This document shows, piece by piece, positions 11,785-23,199 of a stretch of 64,000 nt of DNA; position 1 is the first letter of the stretch, and the number at the start of each line of letters is the position of its first letter. A program made the translations under genes and the position numbers. The DNA lies in NCBI RefSeq assembly GCF_027580225.2, contig NW_027395276.1, positions 4,695,501 through 4,759,500 of the forward strand, given 5' to 3'. The DNA comes from Misgurnus anguillicaudatus (Eukaryota; Chordata; Actinopteri; Cypriniformes; Cobitidae). Below the pieces are notes generated by a model. It was not told the DNA's origin. It searched no databases and was given only the letters and a program-made list of their open reading frames with translations.

Positions 11785-12172
11785 TTAAAGGTGCAGTGTG
11801 TAATTTTAAGAAGGATCTCTTGACAGAAATGCAAAATAATATACAAAACTATATGATCAGGGGTGTATAAAGACCTTTCATAATGAACCGTTATGTGTTT
11901 ATTACCATAAAATGAGACTTTTTTATTTACATACACTGAGGGTCCCCTTACATAGAAGTCGCCATTTTGGGCCGGCATATTTCCACAGAAGCCCTTAACA
12001 GACAAACTTTTTTTACTAAGTTGTTTCCAACGATGACATGTTTGTCCGGTGCTGGCTATAGTAGCTTCTCTATGTGTTTCAAAAGCCAGGGGTAAGCAGT
12101 GGACTGAGACATTGGTTGCAATTCACCACCTCACCACTAGATGCCGCTAACATTTACACACTGCACCTTTAA
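11785..12172. mobile_element. piggyBac-like MITE with TTAA target duplication
   Basis: Inverted termini AGGTGCAGTGTGTAA and TTACACACTGCACCT enclose about 380 bp. TTAA flanks both sides (11785-11788 and 12169-12172), the target typical of piggyBac elements. There is no transposase ORF; the minus-strand reading frame across this part joins MITE to LINE by chance. Confidence 0.75.
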
Positions 12173-12545
12173 AAATGTATTTCAGGGGCAACAAATACAT
12201 TTCTAATTTTACATTTTATATTTTCCTGGGCAAAATATAAAAGATTGTATAAAATGTAGAAATTATAAAATGTATACATATTTATAAAATATAAAATCAT
12301 ATATTTTTGCTATAATTTTGTACATTTTCTAATGCTACATGAATATAAATGTTTTAAAATATATTTACTTTTAAAAAATATTTTAAAATATACAAAAAAT
12401 GGCCAGAAATATATATTGGTGAAAATTACAGTTTTGTAAACATATTAAAACAAATATATTTCAGCACATATATTTTTTGGCCATTTTTTTATTTTGAAAA
12501 ATATTTTAAATTATATTTAAAAAATATATATAATTTTGCCATATG
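12173..12545. repeat. AT-rich interspersed repeat
   Basis: Very AT-rich sequence with internal inverted words (ATATATTTCAGCA, TGGCCATTTTT). A related fragment occurs at about 39300-39440. No coding capacity. Confidence 0.55.
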
Positions 12546-13308
12546 GGTAGGCCTGTCTTTTCGAAATACAGACTATTGGGCTGAGCCAAACCAGGTCATA
12601 AGTAACTGGGGGAAAATATGGCATAACTATATACAAAATGACATAATTTACAAATATCCTAATTGCTTTTACCCATGTTTACCAGCTCAAGTCAAATTTT
12701 TATACCATGCACTTGTAATCTATACAGTGAAATGCATATTTATTCATAAAACGATGTTTACGCTGGGTCAGTGCAGTTTAAAATAATGTTTAAAGAACTA
12801 GGAACTTGACTATTCAACATGGCAAGAACAGGATGGTTACCATGGTTGACAAAAGCTTGTCAGACAATTTAACAGGTCAATGTGAAATGAGATCTATTCA
12901 GTTACATCATGTAAGTCACACCCACAAACCCTCGAAACATACTCCCGCATCTAGGAGGGCCATAAAAACAGAGTAAGAGAAAACCAAACTATAACCCAAC
13001 CAAAAAAAGGAATGATCTTTTTTGAGGTTTGTTTTTGGTTAGCCAGGATATAGTTTTCTTAACAAAAATACAAGTTCCATTATTCAAATCCCCAGCTTCA
13101 TTGTACCATATCTGTTCAGCGCCACTGTCAATAATGAGTACAATCCATGTTGTTGTTTTTTTATTGTTTTTTAAATTATTCAAATCAAAATAAGTCAAAT
13201 ATCATCACACAATATGAAGGATTAAATAGATATCTGATCTTACACATTTTTTATATATTATTTATATATAGTTAATATAATATATTAAAATATAGTGTAT
13301 TAAAGCAG
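12546..13308. other. Intergenic, no feature recognised
   Basis: No convincing ORF, repeat boundary or RNA gene was seen. The short ORFs in this stretch have no family resemblance. Confidence 0.5.
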
Positions 13309-13354
13309 ACACACACACACACGCGCACGCACACGCACACGCACACGCACACGC

Positions 13355-13433
<79 letters not shown>
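13309..13433. repeat. (AC)n microsatellite with ACGC-interrupted part
   Basis: About 125 bp of AC repeats; the first third alternates ACGCAC units. The alternating purine-pyrimidine tract could adopt Z-DNA. Confidence 0.97.
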
Positions 13434-13435
<2 letters not shown>

Positions 13436-13942
13436 AAGAAACTTATAGAGAGAAAGCAGGTGGGTTTGTTCATAATGGTAAATGGTGTACAATTTTCCAC
13501 ACATCCACAGGAAAGAGTATGTACTACTTAAAGTGCACTATGAATCACTGAAAGTGTTGTTTAGAAAACACAGCGGTAGAAAGCAGCAACATTAAGATTC
13601 AGAATCAAAAGCCCTCAATTCTGCTCTATATCATATGCATTCATTTTTACAACCTTAATTACAAATGCATATATATATACATATATCAATAAGATCATGC
13701 TGTACTTTAATGCAATGCACTGCAATGTTTGAAAAATAATCTTTTATATCAGACAAAATGAAAACGTTTCCTATGTTTTTCTATAAAAATTGGAAAATAG
13801 TTGTATGTGTGCTTAATGGAATGAACATAGAGACAATAACAATATAACAAAGTTACCATTAATAGGTTTGCTAAATTTGAAATAAATAAAAGCTGGTGGC
13901 ATTATTATGTAAAAAACAACTAATAATAATTTATTTAAAATA

Positions 13943-14293
13943 GAGCTGGGCATAGATTAATCTAGATTAATCTCATACAAAATAAAAGTAAATTTTTGCA
14001 TAACATATGAGTTTGTGCTGTATGTAATTTTTAAGTATATATAAATACACACACATTCATGTATGTATTTAAGAAACATTTACATGTGTATATATATTTA
14101 TTTATATTTTTATATATTCTAAATTATATATAAATAAAAAAACAATATTTAAATAAAACATTTCTTAAATGTATATATAATGTGTGTCTGTTTAAATATA
14201 CATAATATTTACACACATAACAAACTCATATATTATGCAAAAAAATACTTTTATTTTGTATGAGATTAATCTAGATTAATCTATGCCCAGCCC
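13943..14293. mobile_element. Palindromic MITE with GGGCTGGGCATAG-type ends
   Basis: The left end GAGCTGGGCATAGATTAATC and the right end are nearly perfect reverse complements for about 50 bp, including a doubled TAGATTAATC. The inside is AT-rich and noncoding. A half element with related right-end sequence lies at about 19380-19590. Confidence 0.8.
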
Positions 14294-14575
14294 TAATTTA
14301 AAACCAATTTTATCTACTTCCAACGTATCATTAAGTAAACATAATCCTCCTCAGTAGTCAGTGGTTGTGCATGACAGCGTGTTTGTCTTAGACAAGTGCT
14401 AGATAAAGCGTGTCTGTCTCTTGGTTTACATTAGGTTAACATTAGTCCTAATTACCACCACAAAACCCCTTTACAAATACACAAATATCTGCAGACAATT
14501 AGTGTAAAGTGGTTGTCAAACAGTGATTATGAGCCTCATTAAAAGGGGAGGTCAATCTCATTATGTTAGGGTCTC

Positions 14576-14577
<2 letters not shown>
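14294..14577. other. Unique-looking intergenic sequence, possible conserved non-coding element
   Basis: This stretch is less AT-biased than its surroundings, lacks repeat signatures and contains TAATTA-type homeodomain words. Conservation cannot be judged from one sequence. Confidence 0.25.

Positions 14578-14578
<1 letters not shown>

Positions 14579-14672
<94 letters not shown>
14579..14672. repeat. (AC)n microsatellite
   Basis: About 47 uninterrupted AC units followed by a short AG run. Confidence 0.97.
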
Positions 14673-14674
<2 letters not shown>

Positions 14675-15029
14675 AGAGAGACCACACAGGGGTTAATAAG
14701 TCCTGAATACACAACACTCTTGACCAATACGTCAGGCTTCATTAAATCACACACTAAAACAAACATCTATACCCTGCTATAATGGGTTAATTTCATTATT
14801 CTAATGACTTTTAATGTTATTTAACTTCTTGTGTACTTGATGCATTACATGTTCATGGAGGCGTTTAATCAACATCAAAGTTTTAGGAAAAAATTCCTCT
14901 GAACTTATAAGGGAATGTGTATAATAGCACGTGTGAATGGTCACCTTTGAAACCAATTTTATAAGGGCTGTTTGCTTTTAAGTTTCTTAACTGGCCCTGC
15001 TTTGTGACAAAAGTATAAATATAGTATTT

Positions 15030-16232
15030 CAGGGCTATTCAATTGGCGGCCCGCGGGCCAAACCCGGCCCCCAAGGTAATTTGATCCGGCCCTTATGTAG
15101 TCTGTAAAAAAGACATCTCTAAAATAAATTTAGTAAGTTAGACAACGGGCCGTACAGTTACGAGTTGATGCGCGTGCGTCTGTTTCATGCAGCATGAGCT
15201 GCAGAGCGCGAGTCACGTGACTGGTGCGAGCAGCTGTGTCACGTGATTATATTCGCGCTTTTGTCCACAAGTTCAAAGCGATCGCCTCCCCCGCTCGCGC
15301 CCGCGTCTCAAGACGCGATAGCTGACAGACAGTGGTGAGTTAAGAGACCGGACTCTATGGTTGTTTTAACTTTGTTTGTTGTATTTTCAGCTTAAAACAC
15401 TGCCTTTTCCGACAACTGTTGTCTGATATGTTTATGCTTATCCACAATTACATTAACGTTAGATGTCTTAATAAAGAAAACTCGTTGAAACGATTTTGTG
15501 GACTAGACAAAAAGATCCTGCAGTTTCTCCAAAATTCAAAGCAGACAAAAGCTCAAATATTATGCGAGTCATCGTTCTCACATAAGAATGCAATTAAAAC
15601 GAGTAACAGTTAGTCGCCCATCGCTCACAGCACCTGCACCACTGTATGCGTATCATGCTGACAAACATACACCTGATTTTACTGCTCTTGCGAAATCTAA
15701 AAACATATTCTGTTTATTAGAAGGTAGCCTAATGTTTGCCAGTTATTAAGATGGCTGTTGTAGTTTAAATAGGGCTACTGTAATAATTAGCTTTTGACAA
15801 AAAAACAGCATAAAACAATTGTTCCATATTATAAACTTTTTTGTTATGTGCACTGAAGTGAGTAAATGAGTTAAATTCTCAAGTGTGATATGGATCTTAT
15901 TTACCTATTTAAATGTATAATAAAGCTTACTTGGGCATCTTACTTATGTTGTTATGCAATTTTAAAATACAACGAACATGTCTGGATGTAGAAAAAGCCT
16001 ACTCTGACATCTAACAATGCACTAATGTTGTTGAATGCAGTTTCAAAATACATGTTTGTAGAAAAAGCCTATTGTACAATGCACTGATGATTTTGTTATG
16101 CAGTTTCAAAATACAACATGAATATGTTTAAATGTAGAAAAATTTAGTCATCATCACTGTTATATCTCCGGCCCCTCATTTAAGATACTTTTTATGAACT
16201 GGCCCCCACGACAAACTAATTGAATAGCCCTG
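15030..16232. mobile_element. hAT-family non-autonomous transposon with 8-bp target duplication
   Basis: The ends CAGGGCTATTCAATT and AATTGAATAGCCCTG are perfect inverted repeats. The 8-bp duplication TAGTATTT flanks it at 15022-15029 and 16233-16240, diagnostic of hAT insertion. The subterminal GGCCCGCGGGCC and 'GGCCCCTCAT' parts resemble fish hAT elements of the Charlie group. The only ORF of note (15419-15613, 64 codons) does not resemble a transposase, so the element needs help in trans. Confidence 0.88.
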
Positions 16233-16240
16233 TAGTATTT

Positions 16241-18532
16241 AATAGCTTTGTAGTATCTCAATTAATATGAGGTTTAAAAAGCCACATACCCAAACATTAC
16301 CAAAAACATTAGCAATACATAAATAAACTTGTAAAAAAGTTAATTATTACTGTCAGCTGCTAGTAACTTACTGTAGATTTAAATTGATGTTATTTACTGC
16401 TTACTGTTTGTTTAAAGTTAAATGAACTACAGCAGCATTTTTACTGTGTTTTAAATGTAATATATCAAAATGCAGTTATGAGAAATTGTTTTTAATCAGT
16501 TGCCAACATATAAAAAAAATGCTATAATATTTGAAATTGTTACTAGACCCAGACTAAAATGCTTGTTTGAGTCGTCCATACTGAAATCAGTTTGCACTGA
16601 AATATCTTAAATCAGTGCCATTGTTTTGTCTCAAGATGCACACCAGTTTTGTTTTTATTAAGGAATGTTTGTAAAAACGACTTAAATGTCCTAATAGGCC
16701 TAGTCCTGGATTAACCTAAACCCTGTCCAAGAAACTGCCACATTAATCGTGTTTATTTAAATGTGCAATTTTTATTTTGCATACTGGTATGTTTGCCATA
16801 ACTTGTACTCCGTTTACATATATGTATTTAGTTTAGTTAGACAATCAATAACTTATGAAAATCATAAATTAGTTTACCAAATTCATATTTGTAGGCCTAT
16901 TGTATTTATCATTCATATTGTATATTTAATTTATAATTATCCTGATAGTCATCATTGCGGAAAATACATTATGAAATATATTTTCATAGTTTTTATAAAA
17001 AAATATATATTTTTAATGAATTTGCATGAAGTGTATGTGGTAGTTTAAATCAGGGTTTGAATGTGTTTTAAGTGACCTTTTCTATCTTTAGATGTCCTTA
17101 AAAACATTATTTAATTACCCTATACAGCTAAAACTGGAGACACGCACATACAAATAGACAAAGTATTCCTCTCTTCATGCTTATTCAAATCTTTATCAGA
17201 TATCTTCACCCAATTAAACATTTGCATTGACATCATGTTGTCTGACTTAATTTTCAGACTATAGTTCAATATACGTATAAGTGACTTTGATTACATAAAT
17301 TATAGCCATAAGGTGACAAAGTAAAGACACACATCAGCTTGAATATAGAAAGTTAACACATATTTAAATCGAGGCAATATAAGGTTAAACTACCAGTTCT
17401 GTTTTTCTGTATGTAAACAGTAAGAAATATATTAACAGCTGTTTAACTGTACACTTTAAGAGAAATTGTCTGTAGCATAATGTGATTTAAAGGTTTTTCT
17501 CCATCTATTTTCATTTTCAAATTGCATTATGAGATCTTGATCTCAGCCTCAACAATTTTATGGCCATAATGAAGTTATAAGAGAAATAATAAAACATGTA
17601 AAAAAAAATTTACGGTTGCTGAATTGTCAATTGAGTAAAACGTTGAGGTAATGAGCTATTTTACAGATGTGTTGTCTAATTAGGGACCTGAGCCAGCTGG
17701 CAGTATGTCCAAAAACACAACAGTAGTGTAATCTGCCCGTGTGATCACATTTGTACTGACAAAATCAAAACAGACCAGAAGATTAATCAGTCTATGCAAA
17801 TGATTTCTAATGAGTTTAATCTAGAATAATCAATAAACTCCCACAGACACCCCAAGCTTGGGCAAATGTGGGATGTGCAAGCTGTAGCTATCCCACAATG
17901 CAATGCGCTAAACAAGAAAGGATGTAACCAAATACATATTTTTAATGTGAAACAAACAATGCAAAATATTGCCTTTAATTTCCCAGCATACAATACGTAA
18001 AAATCGCTGCTTGCACAATGTTGTGGTTAACCAAACAGAATGAATCATTACACATCAATATATTTACATTTAGGCATTTAGCAGATGCTTTTATTCAAAG
18101 ATTAGGAAACAATTAAGTGATTTGTCATATGGTGGCAATAATACAAGAAGTGTTTCAACAGCACTGTTAAAAAGATGCTAACTTTAAAATGTCCGTCAAC
18201 ACATTATCTATGAAAGAGGCAGTAATGTAAGATGTGTATTGCTGTAGTTAAGCAGACACATTCACAGATTTCCATGCCATTTAACAGGCTTTAGAAAGAG
18301 AGGAAGAGAGATTGAGAAGGAGTATATAAAGACTGTTGTAGAGACTCTCTGAATTTGGTGCCTAATTATGTCCTTTGAGACCACCAGGACAAGAAGAGAA
18401 AGAATGAATGAGAGGAAAGCAGGATGAGGAAGAGGAGGGGAGATGGAGAGCCTGGAGGAGTCTGGTGAGAGACAGAGGTCTTAAGCCTGAGGTGAATGGT
18501 AGAAAAACTAAACAGACGTAAGACTGATGTTT
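16241..18532. other. Intergenic with repeat fragments
   Basis: Contains a partial relative of the 20.9-kb MITE (about 16345-16455), a fish repeat with GGCCTAGTCCTGGATTAA (about 16540-16745), and a SINE-like 'GCATTTAGCAGATGCTTTTAT' tail fragment (about 18065-18120; another near 18785). The stretch 17470-17760 looks unique. No gene was recognised. Confidence 0.45.
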
Positions 18533-18558
18533 GGGGGTGGGGGGTGTTGGGTTGGGGG
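18533..18558 (+). other. Possible G-quadruplex motif
   Basis: Four G runs of three to six bases separated by one to three T/G bases. Sequence potential only. Confidence 0.5.
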
Positions 18559-19084
18559 TACTTGAATAAACAAAAGGAAATAAAGCCACTAAGAGGAAGT
18601 AGAAACACTAAGTGCACAAAAGAAAACATTTCAGTCATTTGTGCACAACAACTATTAAAGTAGAGAAACTATAAAACAATCAACAAAAGAGCTCCACATG
18701 CACACAATGCACACATGCATCAGGCACGTCTGAATATTTTACTCAGAAATTAAGTGTAAATGCAACAAGATATTTACATTCATATTTATACATTTAGAAG
18801 ATGCTTTTATCCAAAGTATCTTACAAAATAATTACACCCAACCCTTTGCCTAGAAATTGCAAAACCATACTCGTGTCATTTTATCAAGAAGCTTCTGGAA
18901 GTTTTACTTTAGACTGAATGTTAAAGAATATTGAAGGACTTCACATTTAATCTGGGCTCTTATTGACAGATTTTTGTGTCATCTATTTAAAAAATAATAT
19001 TTTAAAATACAATTTTAGTTTTCTAATAACAGAAATGAACCTGCTTTGCACAGGTATAGTTTTTTCTACAAACGCAATTTCATG

Positions 19085-19291
19085 CACTGAAAAAAAATGA
19101 TTCATTGAATTTAATCAATTTTTTTAAGGTAAGTGGTTGCAATCAATTTATTTAAGCTACATTTAAACAAAAAAGATTAGTAAAGTAAAATAAAATATAA
19201 AACTTTTGTTTAAATGTAGCTTAAATAAATTGATTGCAACCACTTACCTTAAAAAAATTGATTAAATTCAATGAATCATTTTTTTTCAGTG
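19085..19291. mobile_element. Near-perfect palindromic MITE, 207 bp
   Basis: CACTG at the left and CAGTG at the right open two arms of almost 90 bp that are nearly exact reverse complements, separated by about 30 bp. No coding capacity. Confidence 0.85.
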
Positions 19292-19379
19292 TGCATTTAA
19301 CCATACACCTTCAGATTAAAATATTTTTAAAGTCATAATTAACATTTTATTCAAGTGTGTCCAAACTTTTGGACTGTGC

Positions 19380-19590
19380 TGTATGTGTGCACTGTGTGTA
19401 ATTATTTTGTATATATAATTGCACGCAATATGGATGTATGTATTTTAGAAACATATATATATTTAGATTTTGAAATAATTGATATTATATATAAAAATAC
19501 ATAATAATTATACACAAATATATTATGCAAACACAAACTTTTATTTTGTATGCGATTAATTGTGATTAATCTTTTGACTGCCCTAAAAAT
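19380..19590. mobile_element. Partial MITE related to the 13.9-kb element
   Basis: The right end (GATTAATTGTGATTAATC, then GACTGCCC) is diverged from but similar in layout to the ends of 13943-14293; the left terminus is not visible. Confidence 0.4.
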
Positions 19591-19698
19591 AATGCATGTA
19601 GTAATAAATCACTCTCTTATTCTTGGCATTTATAAGTACCAGCTGATGGGATTTCTCTCCTCAGTCCTGCACAAATGCCAATCGTTCACGAGTGCACT

Positions 19699-19911
19699 GT
19701 CAAAAATAAAGGTACGAAGCTGTCACTGGGGCAGTACCCTTTAAAAAAGGTCCTAATATGTACCATTTAGGTACAAATATGTACCTTTAAAGGTACATTT
19801 TGGCAGTTCAAAGTACTAATTTGCACTCTTTGGGTACAAAGGTGTACCTTTTTGAAAGGGTACTGTCCCAGTGACAACTTTTGTACCTTTATTTCTGAGA
19901 GTGTGCCATAT
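19699..19911. mobile_element. MITE with 55-bp inverted arms, AATAAAGGTAC ends
   Basis: AAAAATAAAGGTACGAAG at the left pairs with CTTTTGTACCTTTATTTC at the right. The arms continue through GTCACTGGGGCAGTACCC / GGGTACTGTCCCAGTGAC. The interior has several GGTACA words. Noncoding. Confidence 0.75.
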
Positions 19912-20895
19912 ATATACGTCATGACTCTGCGGGCCGAAGACAGACTGAGACATTGGTTCACCAAGTTCAGCCGTCTGGATGCAAAGTTCCCCAGGTGTAA
20001 ACTGAAAGGCATGTACACACACAGTTCAGCACGTGATGTGATGTCTTGTTTTGTCTCTTTATTTGTAATTTTAACAAGACAAAGAAATTGTGATTAAAGC
20101 TGATAACATCTCCTCTTATGTTGGATATCAAGTCATTCGAGTACATTCCTCTGCAGGTTTTGTTTTCATTTTCACAGGATGTTTGTAGTCCCTGTGCGAT
20201 GTGTGGAAGTCGAAGGGGAAGCGGCGGATTTGAGTTCCGCTCGGATTGAACGAAGAGGACAAAACATTACGAAGTGATAAGAACTACAAGACACCAAATC
20301 AAAGTGTTAGGAAACTTCAAACTTTTCATGTTTGACCTTTTCTGTTTGGGAAAAAGCATAACAGTGTATGTGAATGTGTGTCTAGACTGCCGGGTGCCGT
20401 CTGGGTGGGCTTCTTGCCATAATGAGGAATCTGGTGAATGCATTTGAGAAAACTGGAGGGTTGAAGGACGACTCTGACAGGAGCAAATATAATCACTGGG
20501 GCTGAATGTGGATTTGAGCCAAAGGTTGTGTGTGTGAGAAGTTTATGCCAAGTTCACCGTCTAAAATAGAGATATTGTGTAAGTGTCACTTAGCTCGTGT
20601 TTATCTGTTTCTCTAGACAGATTTTACTTGCCACATAAGTATAATTGGACACCAAATCTTGATTAAAAAATATTTAAGATGTTTTAAAAAAGCGTAATTT
20701 ATGGTGTTATATATAGTGGAAAATTTGTGTTTTGTACAGAACAGAAGTGTCCGATGTGATGGCAGGGAAAAAAATCATTTTTTTTATTACAAGCAAATTG
20801 TGTGTATGTTTAAGCCAGTGTTGTGTGTTACATATATTTGCTGTAGTTATGCAGCTGTTTCCCAGTAACTTACTGTAGATTTATGTTATTTACTG
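19912..20895. other. Intergenic, no feature recognised
   Basis: No gene seen. The end of this stretch (about 20820-20890) resembles the following MITE and may be a broken copy. Confidence 0.4.
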
Positions 20896-21312
20896 CACTG
20901 TAAAAATGTCTGTAGAAATTACAGTATTACTGGGTATTACTGGCAGCTGGTTGCCAGTAACTTATTGTAGATTTCACATTTATCATATTTACTGGCAAGA
21001 GTTTGTTCAGAGTTAAATGAACATGAAACATTTTCAGTCTTTATCTTTACAGAATTAAACTATAAAATCACAGCCTCATGTAAAGCATTCTGGGAACCAG
21101 AAATCCTCATCAACCTTTTTCTTTTTTTCCTTCAGATTTTCGTTTTCTTCAGAATGTTTTGCATAAGGCTGTTATTTTATAGTTTTATTCTATAAAGATA
21201 AAAACTTGTTAATGTTTAATGTTCATTTAACTTTGAACAAACTGTTGCCAGTAAATAACATCAATTAAAAGCTCACAGTAATATTGTAATTTCTACAGAC
21301 ATTTTAACAGTG
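20896..21312. mobile_element. MITE with CACTGTAAAAATGTCTGTAG ends
   Basis: CACTGTAAAAATGTCTGTAG at the left matches the reverse complement of the right end (CTACAGACATTTTAACAGTG) with one change. The subterminal CTGGCAGCTGGTTGCCAGTA and GTTGCCAGTAAATA parts are also related. The interior is noncoding. Confidence 0.75.
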
Positions 21313-22941
21313 TAAGCTTATTTGTTTCTTTGATTTGATTGTCTGAGATTTGACATAGACATAATCTGGAAAATGTGAGTATGCAGTGCCATTTGGTTTC
21401 TCTGAAGACTTATCAAAAGCATGCTGGATTACTTACACTCTTCATCTGCTCTAAATCATCTTCCTCTTCTTTCTGTTCTAGCAGATATGTCTCTAACAAT
21501 TGTTTACATTTTATATCTCATCACTTGCCACATCATTTCCTTCTTAAGTAAGTGCTTTGAAGTTCTCTTTTGTTAGTCACTTTGTATAAAAGCATCTACT
21601 AAATGCCTAAATGTTAACGTGTTGATGGTCGCTTTAAAATGTTAATGTGTTTCTTGTATACAATGTATTAATGACCTATTACATTATCTTTGCTATTTGC
21701 CTGATATTGTTTACACATTATTATTTTGAATGAAATTTTTTTTTTCATTTTAGTTATTTATATTTATTGACTACTAAGGTTGCCATTATAACTTAAAGTG
21801 TGACGACATCATGCCCCACATAAAGTAAATGTGTTCAGTGAAATTTTTATTCGGGCCAATGTTAAGTGATTTTTTGTGCAAGCTTCATAAACAGAATTTG
21901 ACTTTTAAAAAAATAACTCAGTCCCAGTCTTCTATACTTTTTGTCATAAACTTGTTTTTGACCAAAATCTATTGAGGCCAGGAAAACAATGCACCACCAC
22001 CCAGCTCGTGGCAGTTTGTACGGTAATTGCCCCCCGTCGAGCCCATCCCGCTTCATCAAGACCACGCGCACGCGGCAACAGAGAGAAACCTCGCGTGCGT
22101 CTCTAAATGCGCGCTGTTGTTTCTGTCCATGAGAATGCAAGCACCTGTAGTGGAACCAGAAAGTATGGGAAAACTTTGAAACTACACTGAAAATTCACTA
22201 TTCAGTTAATGTATTTCTCTAGAAAGTCATAAAAGCAGTATAGATATAAGAAAAGTATATGGTTCTATTATATCACTTATAGTGTCTTGCTTTAAATTAC
22301 ATAGCTACTACGTTTAGGAGTATTAAGTGCCAATAAACATTTTACCCTCAATTAAAGGTTGTATAATGGGTCTTCACAGCGATGCCATTGAAGAACAATT
22401 TGTTTTGTTCATCATAAAAGTCAAAAGGTTTCACTACAAAGAACCTTTTGTGCAACAGGAAGTTAAATGTTCTTCATGGACAACCTTTGATTTTTTTTTT
22501 TAAGAAAATGGATGGGCATTGTGCAAACTTTACATCGCAGCGTGGATTTTGTTGTTTTTGTTTTACTGTGTGGTATTTTATTGCTTTTGTGTAGCTCTTG
22601 AAATTATTACGCACCGTTCTACTTCCTTTAAAATCCATTTAAATACAGAAAAAATGGGAATTCAGCTGCGTAATAATGACATTTTTCAGAGGATAGATAT
22701 TCTGGGAGGATCAGAACAATCTAAACATGTCGTGATACTTGTTTACAGTTACAGACTCAATGTTTAGACAGAGGGTGGGAGATAAACAGAAGTAAAATAA
22801 TTTAAGACATACAAACCGTAGGCAATGCAAACATTTACTTAAGACAACTCGGGGGATGCATGATTATCACCAATCAGATCTCGCCCCATGAGTGCTGTGA
22901 CTGGGCATTGAGAGAAAGGGGCGTGACTTGTCTACCCTCTG
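21313..22941. other. Upstream region of fzd8; no gene recognised
   Basis: Proximal upstream sequence of the frizzled gene. A GC-richer patch lies at about 22010-22140 and a CCAAT-type word at about 22869. Enhancers cannot be called from sequence alone. Confidence 0.4.
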
Positions 22942-22949
22942 TATAAATA
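22942..22949 (+). promoter_or_regulatory. TATA box of the fzd8 gene
   Basis: TATAAATA lies about 250 bp upstream of the start codon, preceded by a GGGGCGTG box (about 22918-22925). Transcription would start near 22972-22980. Confidence 0.6.
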
Positions 22950-23086
22950 CACAGACTCCAGTCCTCACTATTTGACAGTTCACCTATTTATGAGTAACGC
23001 AAGACGGATGTGGTCCTGATGTGCAACCTGATATTTCTCTCAGCGTGTATGTAGACAATCGTAAGTGTTGCACTCCAGACATCAGC

Positions 23087-23110
23087 ATGTACCTGTTTGC
23101 CAGAAGATGA
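23087..23110 (+). promoter_or_regulatory. Short uORF in the fzd8 leader
   Basis: ATG TAC CTG ... TGA encodes seven residues about 90 bases before the main start. A second upstream ATG (23141) opens an ORF that overlaps the frizzled start in another frame. Both lie downstream of the TATA box and could lower translation. Confidence 0.5.
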
Positions 23111-23199
23111 CTGCGTTTTAACCGGACAGCCACTGAACACATGCATGCGCATCCTGCTTTATTTAGAAGACCGGGAGGTGCGCGCAACTGTGACCAAGG

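Noticed and set aside
13262..13504. Minus-strand ORFs with long Cys-Val repeats at 13.3 and 14.6 kb
   Set aside because: Translation of AC dinucleotide microsatellites, not genes.
15419..15613. 64-codon ORF inside the hAT element as a transposase
   Set aside because: No hAT catalytic or dimerisation motif; too short and without a recognisable continuation.
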